Assembly (NCBI RefSeq): GCF_002211105.1
Contig: NZ_JPUA01000034.1
Location: 194,682 to 258,681 of the forward strand
Source of the DNA: Halomonas campaniensis
GTDB lineage: Bacteria > Pseudomonadota > Gammaproteobacteria > Pseudomonadales > Halomonadaceae
DNA length: 64,000 nt
Direction of reading: 5' to 3'
Numbering within the stretch: the first letter of the stretch is position 1; each line of letters starts with the position of its first letter. A program made the position numbers and the translations under genes. Below are positions 47,683 to 56,305 of this stretch, piece by piece. The notes under the pieces are model-generated. The model was not told where the DNA came from, did no database searches, and saw only the letters and a program-made list of their open reading frames with translations.

Positions 47683-48996
47683 TTGGATACGCGCTTCCCC
47701 TTTGTTGATTGGTTCCGTAACGCTTCCCCCTACATCAATGCCCACCGGGGGCGAACCTTTGTCATCTTAATTGAAGGCGAAGCCATGGCGTCTGGCCGAG
47801 GGGAGCAGCTGATTCAGGATTTGGCGCTGCTGCATACCCTGGGTGTTCGCCTGGTTGTCGTGTTCGGTATTCGCCCCCAGGTGCATGAAGCGCTAACGGT
47901 CGCAGGCGTAGAGCCCACGCGTATCGATGGCCGCTGGGTCGCCGACCGTGCGGTAATGGCCCATGTGGAGCAGGTCGCCGCCCATCAGCGGCTATGGTTG
48001 GAAGCGCGGCTTTCGCTGGGCTTGCCCAGCACGCCGCTGCACGGCGTAGAGCTCAGCGTCATCTCCGGCAATCTTGTCACCGCCAAACCCCTTGGCGTGC
48101 GCGAAGGGGTGGATTTCGACCACAGCGGTGAAGTGCGCCGGGTGCGCGCCAGCGCCATTGAAGGCCTGCTGGAAAAAGGCTCGCTGGTGCTACTGCCGCC
48201 GCTGGGATTCTCCAGCACCGGCGAGGTGTTCGATCTGGATGCCTCTGAAGTCGCCCAGCACGCCGCCGTGGCACTAAAGGCCGACAAGCTGATTCTGCTC
48301 GGTGAGTCAGAAGGTTTGGAGGATGAGCAGGGCGCGCTGTTGCGCCAGCTTTCGCCAGCGGAAGCCGAGCCGCGTTTAAGCGCCGCAGTGCCAGGCAGCG
48401 AGCTCGCCCGCCATTTGCAGGCCGCCTGCACCGCCGCACGGGAAGGCGTGGCGCGCACGCACCTGCTCTCCTGGCACAACCACGATGCTCTGCTGGGTGA
48501 GTTGTTCACCCGGGACGGCGTGGGCACCATGATTACCCAGCACCGTTACGAACAGCTGCGTCCGGCCACGCTCAATGATGTGGCGGGCCTGCTGGAGTTG
48601 CTGGAACCGCTAGAGCGCCGAGGTATGCTGGTGGCGCGTTCAAGAGAACGCCTGGAGCACGAAATCGATGACTACATGGTGATCGAGCGCGACGGTATGG
48701 TGATTGGCTGCGCGGCGCTGCATGTATTTACGGATACCACCATTGCCGAACTCGCCTGTGTGGCGGTTCACGATAGCTACCGCGGCGGCGAGCGGGGCGA
48801 GCGCCTGGTGGAGGCCATGGAGCGCCGCGCCCGCCAGCGCGGCTTAACTGAAATATTTGTGCTGACGACTCACACCGCCCACTGGTTTGTGGAGCACGGC
48901 TTCCGCGCCGCCAGCCTGGAAGACCTACCTACGCTAAGGCGTGAAACCTATAACCACGCCCGCAAATCGAAGGTGCTGGTTAAGCAATTGGCGTAA
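47683..48996 (+). CDS. argA: Amino-acid N-acetyltransferase (N-acetylglutamate synthase)
   Basis: A classical ArgA of about 437 residues, the first step of arginine synthesis. The N-terminal amino-acid-kinase-like domain (FVILIEGEAMASGRGEQLIQDLALLHTLGVRLVVVFGIRPQV) binds arginine for feedback. The C-terminal GNAT domain has DSYRGGERGERLVEAMERRARQRG. I chose a TTG start at 47683 (reading DTRFPFVDWFRNASPYINAHRG) because GGAGAG lies upstream and the length fits. A TTG 12 codons earlier is the alternative. Confidence 0.94.
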   Translation: MDTRFPFVDWFRNASPYINAHRGRTFVILIEGEAMASGRGEQLIQDLALLHTLGVRLVVVFGIRPQVHEALTVAGVEPTRIDGRWVADRAVMAHVEQVAAHQRLWLEARLSLGLPSTPLHGVELSVISGNLVTAKPLGVREGVDFDHSGEVRRVRASAIEGLLEKGSLVLLPPLGFSSTGEVFDLDASEVAQHAAVALKADKLILLGESEGLEDEQGALLRQLSPAEAEPRLSAAVPGSELARHLQAACTAAREGVARTHLLSWHNHDALLGELFTRDGVGTMITQHRYEQLRPATLNDVAGLLELLEPLERRGMLVARSRERLEHEIDDYMVIERDGMVIGCAALHVFTDTTIAELACVAVHDSYRGGERGERLVEAMERRARQRGLTEIFVLTTHTAHWFVEHGFRAASLEDLPTLRRETYNHARKSKVLVKQLA

Positions 48997-49033
48997 TGCG
49001 CTTTTAAAAGGGGGAGCCGGTAGCACAGCTGTT

Positions 49034-49600
49034 TTATGAGCTGGAACCCGGCGCTATTGAAAATAGCGCTGGCTGTTTTTGCGCCTGTTGCTGAATAGCG
49101 TCGTCAATCGGTGTGTCGTAGGTTTTGAGCAGATAGCCCAATACCGAATAAAAACCCACCATGGCGATCAGGTCGATCACTGCCTTGCGCCCGATCGCCT
49201 CAGCAAGTTCTGCTTCCTGCTCCTGGGCCAGCATGCGTTCATCGAACAGCGCATCCACGGCGTTGACGATAAGACCGTCAACGCCTTCGGGAGTACCGCG
49301 AATAGCAGTGATCCGCTGTTCGGAGAATCCCTGCGCGAGTGCACGACTAACATGATGGGCCCATTCGTAGGCTGAGCCCATACGTAAACCCGCGCGTAAA
49401 ATCACCACTTCGGTCAGTTCCGGGCCTAACGCATTCTCCTTAACCACGTGTTGGCGCAAGGGTGCCCACGCCTCAAGCAAGGCCGGGTGATGGGCCATGG
49501 TGCGATAAACGTTGAGTGCGCCCGCAAAGCCCTCGCGTAAATCAGCGATCTCCTCAGGCCAGTCGGCGTCGGAAACAGGCGGGCAGGGAGAAGAGGGCAT
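49034..49600 (-). CDS. Carboxymuconolactone decarboxylase/AhpD-like protein
   Basis: A 188-residue helical protein of the CMD/AhpD fold, with ELTEVVILRAGLRMGSAYEWAHHVSRALAQG in the middle. The AhpD-type CxxC redox pair is absent, so it is more like the decarboxylase branch, which uses the Glu and His residues seen here. The substrate is unknown. The start at 49600 has AAAGGAGACC upstream. An upstream in-frame start adds eight residues. Confidence 0.85.
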   Translation of the reverse strand: MPSSPCPPVSDADWPEEIADLREGFAGALNVYRTMAHHPALLEAWAPLRQHVVKENALGPELTEVVILRAGLRMGSAYEWAHHVSRALAQGFSEQRITAIRGTPEGVDGLIVNAVDALFDERMLAQEQEAELAEAIGRKAVIDLIAMVGFYSVLGYLLKTYDTPIDDAIQQQAQKQPALFSIAPGSSS

Positions 49601-49659
49601 GGGTGGTCTCCTTTCAGTCGTCATTCAGATCTTAGTTTAGATAGCTGTTGAGTGAGTTA

Positions 49660-50985
49660 TCACTCGGCGATGGCAGCGTCTATGGCGTCGGCAATACGCT
49701 CAATGATCAGGTCTACTTCGCTAGGCGCAATGATATAGGGCGGTGCCAGCAAGATATGGTCACCGTTAATGCCATCAATGGTGCCGCCCATCGGGTAGCT
49801 GATCAGGCCACGCGCCATGGCCTGCCGCTTGATCTTGGCGTATATCTTTCTAGTCGGATCGAAAGGCGTTTTGCTTTCCCTATCCGCCACCAGCTCGATA
49901 CCGCGAAACAAGCCCCTGCCGCGAATATCGCCCACATGAGGCGATTCGCCGAGCGCCGCTTCAAGGCCGCTCTGCAATCTCATGCCCATGGCATTGACGT
50001 TAGCCAGCGTCTCCGGCCGTGCGATGATCTCAACCACTTTGTTAGCGGCAGCGGCGGCCACAGGGTGACCAAGATAGGTATGGCCATGCTGAAACAGACC
50101 AGACCCATTGGCGAAACTGGCGTAGATGTTGGCCGATAGCATCACCGCGCCAATAGGCTGATAGCCGCCGCCCAAACCTTTGGCGATCGTAACGATATCC
50201 GGTGTTACTCCATCTTGTTCGCAGGCGAAGACGGTGCCGGTTCTTCCCATGCCGCACATCACTTCGTCGAGAATCAGCAGTACGCCGTACTTATCGCAAA
50301 TGGCACGCACGCGCTTGAAGTAATCCGCCTCAGAGGCAACCGCCCCTAAGGTGGCGCCGACGACGGGTTCGGCAACGAAGGCCATGACCTCTTCAGGGCC
50401 AAGTTCCAGAATCTTTGCCTCAAGCTCCTCGGCAAGCCGTGCAGTATAGGCCTCGGGCGTCTCGTCGGTGGCCTTGTCACGATACGCATAGCAGGGCGAT
50501 ACATGGTGGGTTTCTGGCAAAATGGGCTGAAACTGCTGGCGCCGCATAGCATTGCCACCGGTTGCCAACGCGCCAATGGTATTACCATGGTAGCTCTGGC
50601 GTCTGGCAATGATATGTCGCCGCTGGGGCTGATGAATCTCGACAAAGTACTGCCGGGCCATTTTCAGCGCCGCTTCAACGGCTTCTGAACCGCCCGACAC
50701 CAAGTAGACGTAATCCAGCCCTGAGGGGGCTAAATCCACGAGCTTTTCAGCAAGCGCTTCGGCGGCATCGGTAGTGAAAAATGAAGTGTGGGCGTAACAG
50801 AGGCTATCGATCTGCGCACGCATGGCGGCCAGCACTTCCGGGTGGGCGTGCCCGACGCTGGTGACCGCAGCGCCTCCCGACCCATCCAGGTAGCGACGCC
50901 CCGTGGTATCGGTGATATATACACCCTGTGCCGACGCAGCATGAGGCAGTTTCCCGCCGATACTGCGGTGAAGAATACGCGTCAT
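49660..50985 (-). CDS. Class III PLP-dependent aminotransferase
   Basis: 441 residues. The pyridoxal-phosphate Lys lies in TIAKGLGGGYQPIGA near residue 275. The PLP Asp is in LLILDEVMCGMGRTG. The phosphate contacts are VSGGSEAVEAALKMAR and the HGHTYLGHPVAAAAA stretch. The fold and length match omega-amino-acid:pyruvate transaminases. The donor is not evident. A divergent RpiR-type regulator shares the 140-bp gap, where an AT-rich stretch and a GTGT-GAA-ACAC palindrome (near 51082-51092) could be its operator. Confidence 0.9.
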   Translation of the reverse strand: MTRILHRSIGGKLPHAASAQGVYITDTTGRRYLDGSGGAAVTSVGHAHPEVLAAMRAQIDSLCYAHTSFFTTDAAEALAEKLVDLAPSGLDYVYLVSGGSEAVEAALKMARQYFVEIHQPQRRHIIARRQSYHGNTIGALATGGNAMRRQQFQPILPETHHVSPCYAYRDKATDETPEAYTARLAEELEAKILELGPEEVMAFVAEPVVGATLGAVASEADYFKRVRAICDKYGVLLILDEVMCGMGRTGTVFACEQDGVTPDIVTIAKGLGGGYQPIGAVMLSANIYASFANGSGLFQHGHTYLGHPVAAAAANKVVEIIARPETLANVNAMGMRLQSGLEAALGESPHVGDIRGRGLFRGIELVADRESKTPFDPTRKIYAKIKRQAMARGLISYPMGGTIDGINGDHILLAPPYIIAPSEVDLIIERIADAIDAAIAE

Positions 50986-51125
50986 AGCCTCTTTTCCTCA
51001 TTATCAAACGGTGAGCCCTTCATATGACAGTGAGATTGGCACACTCATAAAGATATTTGCAACAAGTAAATCATTTAAATATAGTGTGAAACACATGGAT
51101 CATTATTTCTAAAAGAGCCCCCACA

Positions 51126-52013
51126 ATGCAGCCGAGCAATTCGCTAAGAGAGCAGATTATTGCCCAGTACGATGCCATGTCTGCGCAGCTGCAACAGGCC
51201 GCTCGCTACGTGCTTGAGCATCCGGAGGAAGTGGCGCTGGTGTCCATGCGCGAGGTGGCGCGCCTGGCGGGTGTGCAGCCCGCCACGATGACACGGCTTG
51301 CCAAGTACTTGGGGTTACCAGGCTACGACGAACTTCGGGCGCAGCATGCGGCGGCGTTACGTCAGGGGGGCGATGGCTTTGCCGCCAAGGTTCGCCAGCG
51401 GGTAGATGAAGGCAGTGAAAGGGGAGCCAGCGATACCGCCTCGCATATGCTTCAGGGGCTAAGTGCCCAACTTGCCAAGCTCTGTGAGCCCGATTCGCTG
51501 CGGCGGCTGGAAGCGACAGCCGATAGGCTGAGGTCAGCGAGAAAGGTATACGTGCTGGGTTTACGTTCCAGCCATGCCGTTGCCTGGCACTTCCATTACG
51601 TGATGACCCTACTGGGCGAGCGTTCGGTTCACCTGGATGGGCCTGGAGGAACCGGCGGAGACGCGTTAATTCGCGCTACTCCTGAGGATGTCATGCTCGT
51701 TATCTCCATCAAACCATATGCCACAGGGACGATGGAACTGGCCCAGCTGGCAAAAGAGCAGGGAGTGGGGATTGTTTCGATCACCGATAGCGAGGTGTCG
51801 CCGCTGGTAGCGCTGTCAGAGCAGGCTGTTTTTTGCCCCACGGAAAGCGATAGCTTTTTCCATACGCTAACCCCGGCATTAGCGGTCTCAGAAGTGCTGT
51901 GCAGCTTATTAGCGGAATTCGACCGGCCTAAGACGCTAGAGGCTTTGCAGCAAGCGGATGAACACCTCTTGCAGCTCAATACCTATTCGGAGGCTATCCC
52001 CAGGCGGCAGTGA
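51126..52013 (+). CDS. MurR/RpiR-family transcriptional regulator
   Basis: 295 residues. The N-terminal RpiR helix-turn-helix has VSMREVARLAGVQPATMTRLAKYLGLPGYDEL near residue 40. The SIS domain (about 125-265) has VYVLGLRSSHAVAWHFHYV and ISIKPYATGTMELAQLAKEQG. SIS domains bind phosphosugars in many relatives, yet its partner here is an aminotransferase, so the effector may be different. Divergent to that gene and probably its regulator. Confidence 0.92.
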   Translation: MQPSNSLREQIIAQYDAMSAQLQQAARYVLEHPEEVALVSMREVARLAGVQPATMTRLAKYLGLPGYDELRAQHAAALRQGGDGFAAKVRQRVDEGSERGASDTASHMLQGLSAQLAKLCEPDSLRRLEATADRLRSARKVYVLGLRSSHAVAWHFHYVMTLLGERSVHLDGPGGTGGDALIRATPEDVMLVISIKPYATGTMELAQLAKEQGVGIVSITDSEVSPLVALSEQAVFCPTESDSFFHTLTPALAVSEVLCSLLAEFDRPKTLEALQQADEHLLQLNTYSEAIPRRQ

Positions 52014-52056
52014 GACGCGAGGCCAGTCAGTCATATTGATCTGGATAGAACATTAC

Positions 52057-53316
52057 TTAAGCCGACCAGCGTTTTGTCATTTTTTGGCAGTTTTGTTTAA
52101 TGCGCCGAGACAGGCGCTCTAACAATACATGCTCTGTACCTGGCGTTGCGACCTCCTGCAGGGCCTCTATCACAGCGGGTAAAACGCTGAGTATCTCATC
52201 GGCGAGACGTGCGCCTAAACTCATGAAGTAAGCAGGTTTAAATCCCAACGCCTGGGCGAGAGAAGCAAGGTGTGAGCGTTCGATACTGCCGGGCTGATCA
52301 ATGCCTGACACTCGAAATGCAAAGCGGTTCGAGAGACCGCTATAGAGCGTCGTGCACATGAGATCGTAAAACGGGGCTAGTTGAACGCTCTGCGGCGTTT
52401 GCAATATAGAGAGGTTTTTGGCGTGGCTGTCATTGTTACCAATAAACAGGTTGAAAAAAAACCACTGAGAAAAACGTAGCAGGTCTTTTGCGGGTACGCC
52501 CGCCGCCTGAAGTAACTGCCGACACTCAATGAGACCAGGCCCTCCGTCGCTTTCGTATTTGAGGGTGGAAGGTGTCCCTGCTAATTGGCAAATATCTAGC
52601 TGGTGATAACGCTGTAAGTTGCCGTGCTCATCGTAAAAACGGTCATAGCGCTTAACTAAACAGGCGCGTGTTTGAGGCTGGAAGGTCGTTTCAGCTACTC
52701 CTAGCGCTAATGCGGCGGCTAGTTGCATACAGAGCGTTTCATTTAGCGCAGAACACCAAACGCCTTTCAAACCCCGGATATCCGGTTTCAAAATATGGCT
52801 TGAAGGCGCGGCCCCTTCAGGCAGCGCCGGGCTGCCATCATCGAGTACCATTAGTAGCAGTTTATTTTGAGCGCCCGCTAATGAAATTCGCGCTTGGGGA
52901 GCAAGCTGCCCGGTTAATTCACCCTGGGTTTCATTATGCAGAAAGTCGTTTATAGCTTCCCAGTTCGTCTTGCGATAGCTGGCTGGTCGAGGCGTTTCAC
53001 CTTGCGGGAGTAGGGCGTAGCCACTCGCCGTATCACCGCCAATCGACTTTAAAAGACCAAAAACAGTGGTGGTGTGGTGGCGTAGCTCAATATAGCGACG
53101 TAGTTCGCCCTCAGGCAGTAGGTTTTCGAAGTATGCCAGCACACTATCGCCGCTATGCCGTTGTTGAGTCAGCGGTAGCTGGGGCGAAAGGCTATTCGCT
53201 TGATTATTGGCTAGCCACTCCTGGGTATAGTCAAATCGCAATGGCTGAGTGTTATACAAACGCCCGACATGCAGTTCCCCCCAGAACAGGTCAAGCGCTT
53301 CGCTATGGGCGGCCAT
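52057..53316 (-). CDS. hipA: HipA-type serine/threonine kinase toxin
   Basis: 419 residues, close to the 440 of E. coli HipA. The N-terminal HipA domain has the YTQEWLANNQANSLSPQLPL stretch. The kinase core has ISLAGAQNKLLLM near residue 145, the catalytic NNDSHAKNLSIL near 293 and the metal-binding FYDLMCT. HipA arrests growth by phosphorylating glutamyl-tRNA synthetase in E. coli. Its start overlaps hipB by 14 bases. The family has many sub-branches, so persistence effects here are inferred. Confidence 0.93.
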   Translation of the reverse strand: MAAHSEALDLFWGELHVGRLYNTQPLRFDYTQEWLANNQANSLSPQLPLTQQRHSGDSVLAYFENLLPEGELRRYIELRHHTTTVFGLLKSIGGDTASGYALLPQGETPRPASYRKTNWEAINDFLHNETQGELTGQLAPQARISLAGAQNKLLLMVLDDGSPALPEGAAPSSHILKPDIRGLKGVWCSALNETLCMQLAAALALGVAETTFQPQTRACLVKRYDRFYDEHGNLQRYHQLDICQLAGTPSTLKYESDGGPGLIECRQLLQAAGVPAKDLLRFSQWFFFNLFIGNNDSHAKNLSILQTPQSVQLAPFYDLMCTTLYSGLSNRFAFRVSGIDQPGSIERSHLASLAQALGFKPAYFMSLGARLADEILSVLPAVIEALQEVATPGTEHVLLERLSRRIKQNCQKMTKRWSA

Positions 53317-53557
53317 GGTGATTCCCTTTGCGCTGTATAACCACTTCCAATCCCATTAGATCCAACACATCGAGTACTTTTTGTAGCTGCAGGGTTGGCT
53401 TGCCGCGCTCAAGATCGACGATAAAGCGGTTGCCTGTACCCGCAAGCCCGGCAATATCACTTTGCAGCAGTGATTGATCACGCCGGGTTTGTTGAACTAG
53501 CTTGCCCAGCTCTTCACTGCTGCGAATACGTTTTGCACTCTCTATTTGGGAGGTCAT
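53303..53557 (-). CDS. hipB: HipB-type antitoxin/repressor
   Basis: An 84-residue Xre-type helix-turn-helix protein with LGKLVQQTRRDQSLLQSDIAGLAGTGNRFIVDLERGKPT, the DNA-binding core, and a C-terminal strand VVIQRKG. HipB binds HipA and represses its own operon. Three operator-like palindromes lie upstream (53575-53690). Confidence 0.93.
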   Translation of the reverse strand: MTSQIESAKRIRSSEELGKLVQQTRRDQSLLQSDIAGLAGTGNRFIVDLERGKPTLQLQKVLDVLDLMGLEVVIQRKGNHHGRP

Positions 53558-53574
53558 AGCGACTGTCCGATAAA

Positions 53575-53590
53575 ATTACCGTACGGTAAT
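53575..53590 (-). promoter_or_regulatory. hipBA operator 1
   Basis: ATTACC-GTAC-GGTAAT, a perfect 16-bp palindrome 18 bp upstream of the hipB start. The TTMCC-N4-GGKAA form is shared by the two sites further upstream and recalls the TATCC-N8-GGATA operators of E. coli HipB, with a shorter spacer. Confidence 0.8.
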
Positions 53591-53624
53591 GATAGACCAA
53601 ATTAGTGATCAAAGCGCTATGATT

Positions 53625-53640
53625 ATTCCCGATCGGTAAT
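53625..53640 (-). promoter_or_regulatory. hipBA operator 2
   Basis: ATTCCC-GATC-GGTAAT, one half from operator 1 and one half from operator 3 type. Centre at 53632.5, exactly 50 bp from operator 1. Confidence 0.8.
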
Positions 53641-53674
53641 TTTCAGTGATTGGAGAGGCTTTCTGGAAGGAAAT

Positions 53675-53690
53675 ATTCCCGAGCGGGAAT
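53675..53690 (-). promoter_or_regulatory. hipBA operator 3
   Basis: ATTCCC-GAGC-GGGAAT, centre at 53682.5, again exactly 50 bp from operator 2. The palindrome extends outward to AATATT on each side. Confidence 0.78.
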
Positions 53691-53729
53691 ATTGTAGTAG
53701 TGCAGTGCTTTTATGCACCGTGTTCTAAC

Positions 53730-53754
53730 AAAAGGGTGGCTTAAAGCCACCCTG
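53730..53754 (-). terminator. Terminator of the SDR gene
   Basis: The 9-bp stem AGGGTGGCT/AGCCACCCT (53733-53741, 53745-53753), followed on the minus strand by TTTTG. It lies 33 bp past the SDR stop codon and just upstream of the hip operators. Confidence 0.7.
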
Positions 53755-53786
53755 GAAATGCGCGCTATATCTTATATAAGAAACGC

Positions 53787-54641
53787 TTAAGTATTTAAGA
53801 TAACGCCACCATTCAAGTGCATGGTCTGGCCACTCATGTAGGAGGACTCCTCGCTGGCCAAGTAAACATACGCAGGCCCCATTTCGCTAGGCTGCCCGGC
53901 GCGCTTCATGGGTACCTGGCCACCGAATGAAGCCACTTTCTCATCCTCAAAGCTTGCCGGAATCAGCGGCGTCCATACCGGCCCCGGCGCTACGGCGTTC
54001 ACGCGGATACCGCGATCCATCAGTGACATCGCCAGCGAGCGCACCAGCCCCTGAATGGCGCCCTTGGTGGCGGTGTAATCGATCAGCGTATCGTTGCCCT
54101 TAAAGGCATTGATTGATGAGGTGGCAATAATGGTGTCGCCTTCACTGAGATGCGGCAGGGCTGATTTGGTGAGATAGAAGTGGCTGAAGATATTGGTCTG
54201 GAAGGTGCGCAGCAGCTGATCATCGGGGATCTCAGTAATGTCGTCCCAATCGTACTGCTCTGCGGCGTTATTGATGACGATATTGATCTTGCCGAAGTGG
54301 TCGAGGGTGCGCTTGACGATCTCACGGCAAAACGCTGGCGCTGCCACATCGCCTTTCAAAACCAAGCAGCGACGACCTTCGGCTTCCACCAGCCGCTTGG
54401 TCTCTTCCGCATCTTTGGTTTCTTTAAGGTGCACGATAACGCTATCGGCACCTTCGCGGGCATAGTGAACGGCGACTGAACGCCCTATACCGCTGTCGCC
54501 GCCGGTAATAATCGCGACTTTGTCCAGTAACTTATCGGCGCCCCGGTAGCTTTCACGGATGTATTCGGGTTCTGGGCGCATGGCGTATTCATCGCCAGGC
54601 TGTTTATCCTGATGCTGGGGAGGTTGGTGTTGATCACTCAT
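53787..54641 (-). CDS. Short-chain dehydrogenase/reductase (YghA-like)
   Basis: A 284-residue NAD(P)-dependent oxidoreductase. The cofactor motif is ITGGDSGIGRSVAVHYAREG near residue 45. NNAAEQ is near 125. The catalytic Ser-Tyr-Lys set is in SSINAFKG and YTATKGA. The N-terminal 40 residues are Gln/His/Pro-rich. This layout is shared with E. coli YghA and Bacillus general-stress SDRs. The substrate is unknown. Confidence 0.92.
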   Translation of the reverse strand: MSDQHQPPQHQDKQPGDEYAMRPEPEYIRESYRGADKLLDKVAIITGGDSGIGRSVAVHYAREGADSVIVHLKETKDAEETKRLVEAEGRRCLVLKGDVAAPAFCREIVKRTLDHFGKINIVINNAAEQYDWDDITEIPDDQLLRTFQTNIFSHFYLTKSALPHLSEGDTIIATSSINAFKGNDTLIDYTATKGAIQGLVRSLAMSLMDRGIRVNAVAPGPVWTPLIPASFEDEKVASFGGQVPMKRAGQPSEMGPAYVYLASEESSYMSGQTMHLNGGVILNT

Positions 54642-55073
54642 GTGCGGTCACTCCATTGTTGGCACAATTTGGTTTGCACATACGGTTAGTCATCGTAAAA
54701 CATCACGGATTAACCGCTGCTCTGGCCCTCGTATCCTCGAGTGCCTTCACGCTGTTAACGTAGACCAGGGTAGTAATAACGGCAAACTGGGGACAAACGC
54801 ATAGCGATAAAAAGGTTGGTCACCCATAGGCCTGATAGCGATAGGTTATTAATGCTATCAAGTTTGCTCATATACTTGGTGTGACGTCTTTTTTAATTTT
54901 AAGTTTTTGTTTTAATTATTTTTTAATTGATGGTGGGACGGGCAGTGTTGTCGGTTCAGCACGCAGGGGAATTGCAACTTGAAGAGTAAACACTACAGTT
55001 AAGTCAGCCAGGATAGGAGGCAGCACAAATGCCTCCCACCCTTTCGCTCACCCATAATGGTAAGGAAGAAGCG
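54642..55073. other. 432-bp non-coding region
   Basis: No supportable gene. At about 54890-54932 there is a T/A-only-like tract (TTTTTTAATTTTAAG and TTTTAATTATTTTTTAATTG) that stands out from the flanks and could bend DNA or bind an H-NS-type protein. The bases just before 55074 carry AAGGAAG for the small gene that follows. Confidence 0.4.
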
Positions 55074-55217
55074 ATGACTCAAGTTCCCGAGAACGATAAG
55101 AAGGCCCCTAAAGAGAAGGATGACCATCACGATGAGGCCAATCCGATGCCGGATACCCATCATGTAAACCCGGAGTCCGATGACGATAAAAAGTCAGGTA
55201 GAGATTCCAAGAAGTAA
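55074..55217 (+). CDS. Small, highly charged protein of unknown function
   Basis: 47 residues with almost no hydrophobic residues: Asp, Glu, Lys and His make up most of it (KDDHHDEANPMPDTHH and SDDDKKSGRDSKK). It is predicted to be disordered. TAAGGAAGAAGCG precedes the ATG at 55074, and an in-frame start 15 codons upstream lacks such a site. I do not recognise it. Its composition recalls small stress-linked hydrophilic proteins, but that is only a resemblance. A terminator follows at 55253. Confidence 0.55.
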   Translation: MTQVPENDKKAPKEKDDHHDEANPMPDTHHVNPESDDDKKSGRDSKK

Positions 55218-55252
55218 GCTATGCAACATTGTTTAAGCCAACGCTAAACAAC

Positions 55253-55280
55253 AAAGGCGCTACTTCCGGTAGCGCCTTTT
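55253..55280. terminator. Bidirectional terminator
   Basis: The 11-bp perfect stem AAAGGCGCTAC/GTAGCGCCTTT (55253-55263, 55269-55279). The T runs on both strands allow it to serve the small gene on the left and the convergent gene at 55290 on the right. Confidence 0.85.
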
Positions 55281-55289
55281 CTATTAGCG

Positions 55290-56261
55290 CTAAACCTCTA
55301 TGTTGATAGAGGTCGTAGATACGGAAACGTCACCTAGCGAGGTAGGCAGCAACTGCCCCAGTGAGGAGTAGAGGGCCTCTGAAGTGGATGCTGCAACCGC
55401 TCGATCCGTCTTTTCCATCGCTTCTTCAGCTTTCTTTAGCTCGCGGCGGGCTTCCTTGTCTTCTTCATTCAGCCGAATCTTGAGTTCGTTAACCGCTTCG
55501 CGCAACGCTTTCTGCGCGTCAGTCAGTACGCCGCGGAGTGCGTGTTCACTAGCGCTGGGGCCATTGGATTTTGAGCGGTTGTCTTCATTCTGAATGAGAG
55601 TGGGTAGGCTAGGTAATACGCCGAGCTCGGTGGATTCATCACGGTCAGACTCGCCCGCTGCTTTTTCGGCCTCTTGTTCAGCAGCCTTTTCAGCATCGTC
55701 TTCGGCTGTTTCCGCATTCGCTTCGGCTTGCTGCGCGTCACTGGAAACCGTTGCCTGGGTGCTTTCATTGCCACCCGTCTGAGCCCCGGCGGATTCGGCT
55801 CCGCTGGTTTGAGTCACGGCCGGTTGAGCTGCTGTCGTGGGAACTGCTGGCGTTGCAACCACGGACGGGATAGCGGTCATGCCTGCACCACCGCCACCTT
55901 GATTGTTCAACAGCTTAGCCGCACCGGCAAGCTCGCGGGCGATGCTCTTGAGCTCCTTGGCCATGTTTTTAAGCTGTTCAGGAGAGGCGAAGGCCATCAT
56001 GGCTTTCAGCATTTCAATCCGCTGGCGCAGGAAGCCCACTTTATTGGTGGCCTGCTGCTGGGCGGCTTCCTTTGGCGTGGGTAGTGACGCTAATTTCTCC
56101 AGCGCTTCCTGCTGCTTTTTAAGACGCTTGGTGAACGGGTCTTCTTCCGCAGGCGTGGCGGCAGGCTCTCTCTTCTGCGGTTCAGCGCGGGTAGAGGCTA
56201 AAAACTGCGGCTTATCCTGGCGATGATTAATTAGTGTAAATGACGAAAATCCAATCTTCAT
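55290..56261 (-). CDS. Coiled, low-complexity protein of unknown function
   Basis: 323 residues, not recognised. There is no signal peptide or membrane helix. Residues about 45-120 form a charged helical region (RLKKQQEALEKLASL, PEQLKNMAKELKSIARELAG). About 125-215 is a low-complexity Ala/Thr/Gln/Glu-rich linker (AETAEDDAEKAAEQEAEKAA). About 235-290 is again helical (DAQKALREAVNELKIRLNEEDKEARRELKKAEEAMEKTD). The last 20 residues are Ser/Thr/Val-rich. It may be a scaffold or an export substrate. It lies next to xseA with no evident link. Confidence 0.8.
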   Translation of the reverse strand: MKIGFSSFTLINHRQDKPQFLASTRAEPQKREPAATPAEEDPFTKRLKKQQEALEKLASLPTPKEAAQQQATNKVGFLRQRIEMLKAMMAFASPEQLKNMAKELKSIARELAGAAKLLNNQGGGGAGMTAIPSVVATPAVPTTAAQPAVTQTSGAESAGAQTGGNESTQATVSSDAQQAEANAETAEDDAEKAAEQEAEKAAGESDRDESTELGVLPSLPTLIQNEDNRSKSNGPSASEHALRGVLTDAQKALREAVNELKIRLNEEDKEARRELKKAEEAMEKTDRAVAASTSEALYSSLGQLLPTSLGDVSVSTTSINIEV

Positions 56262-56305
56262 GGCGGTATCCTCTCCTCATTGTTAGAAGATATCGGCCAT
56301 TTAAC

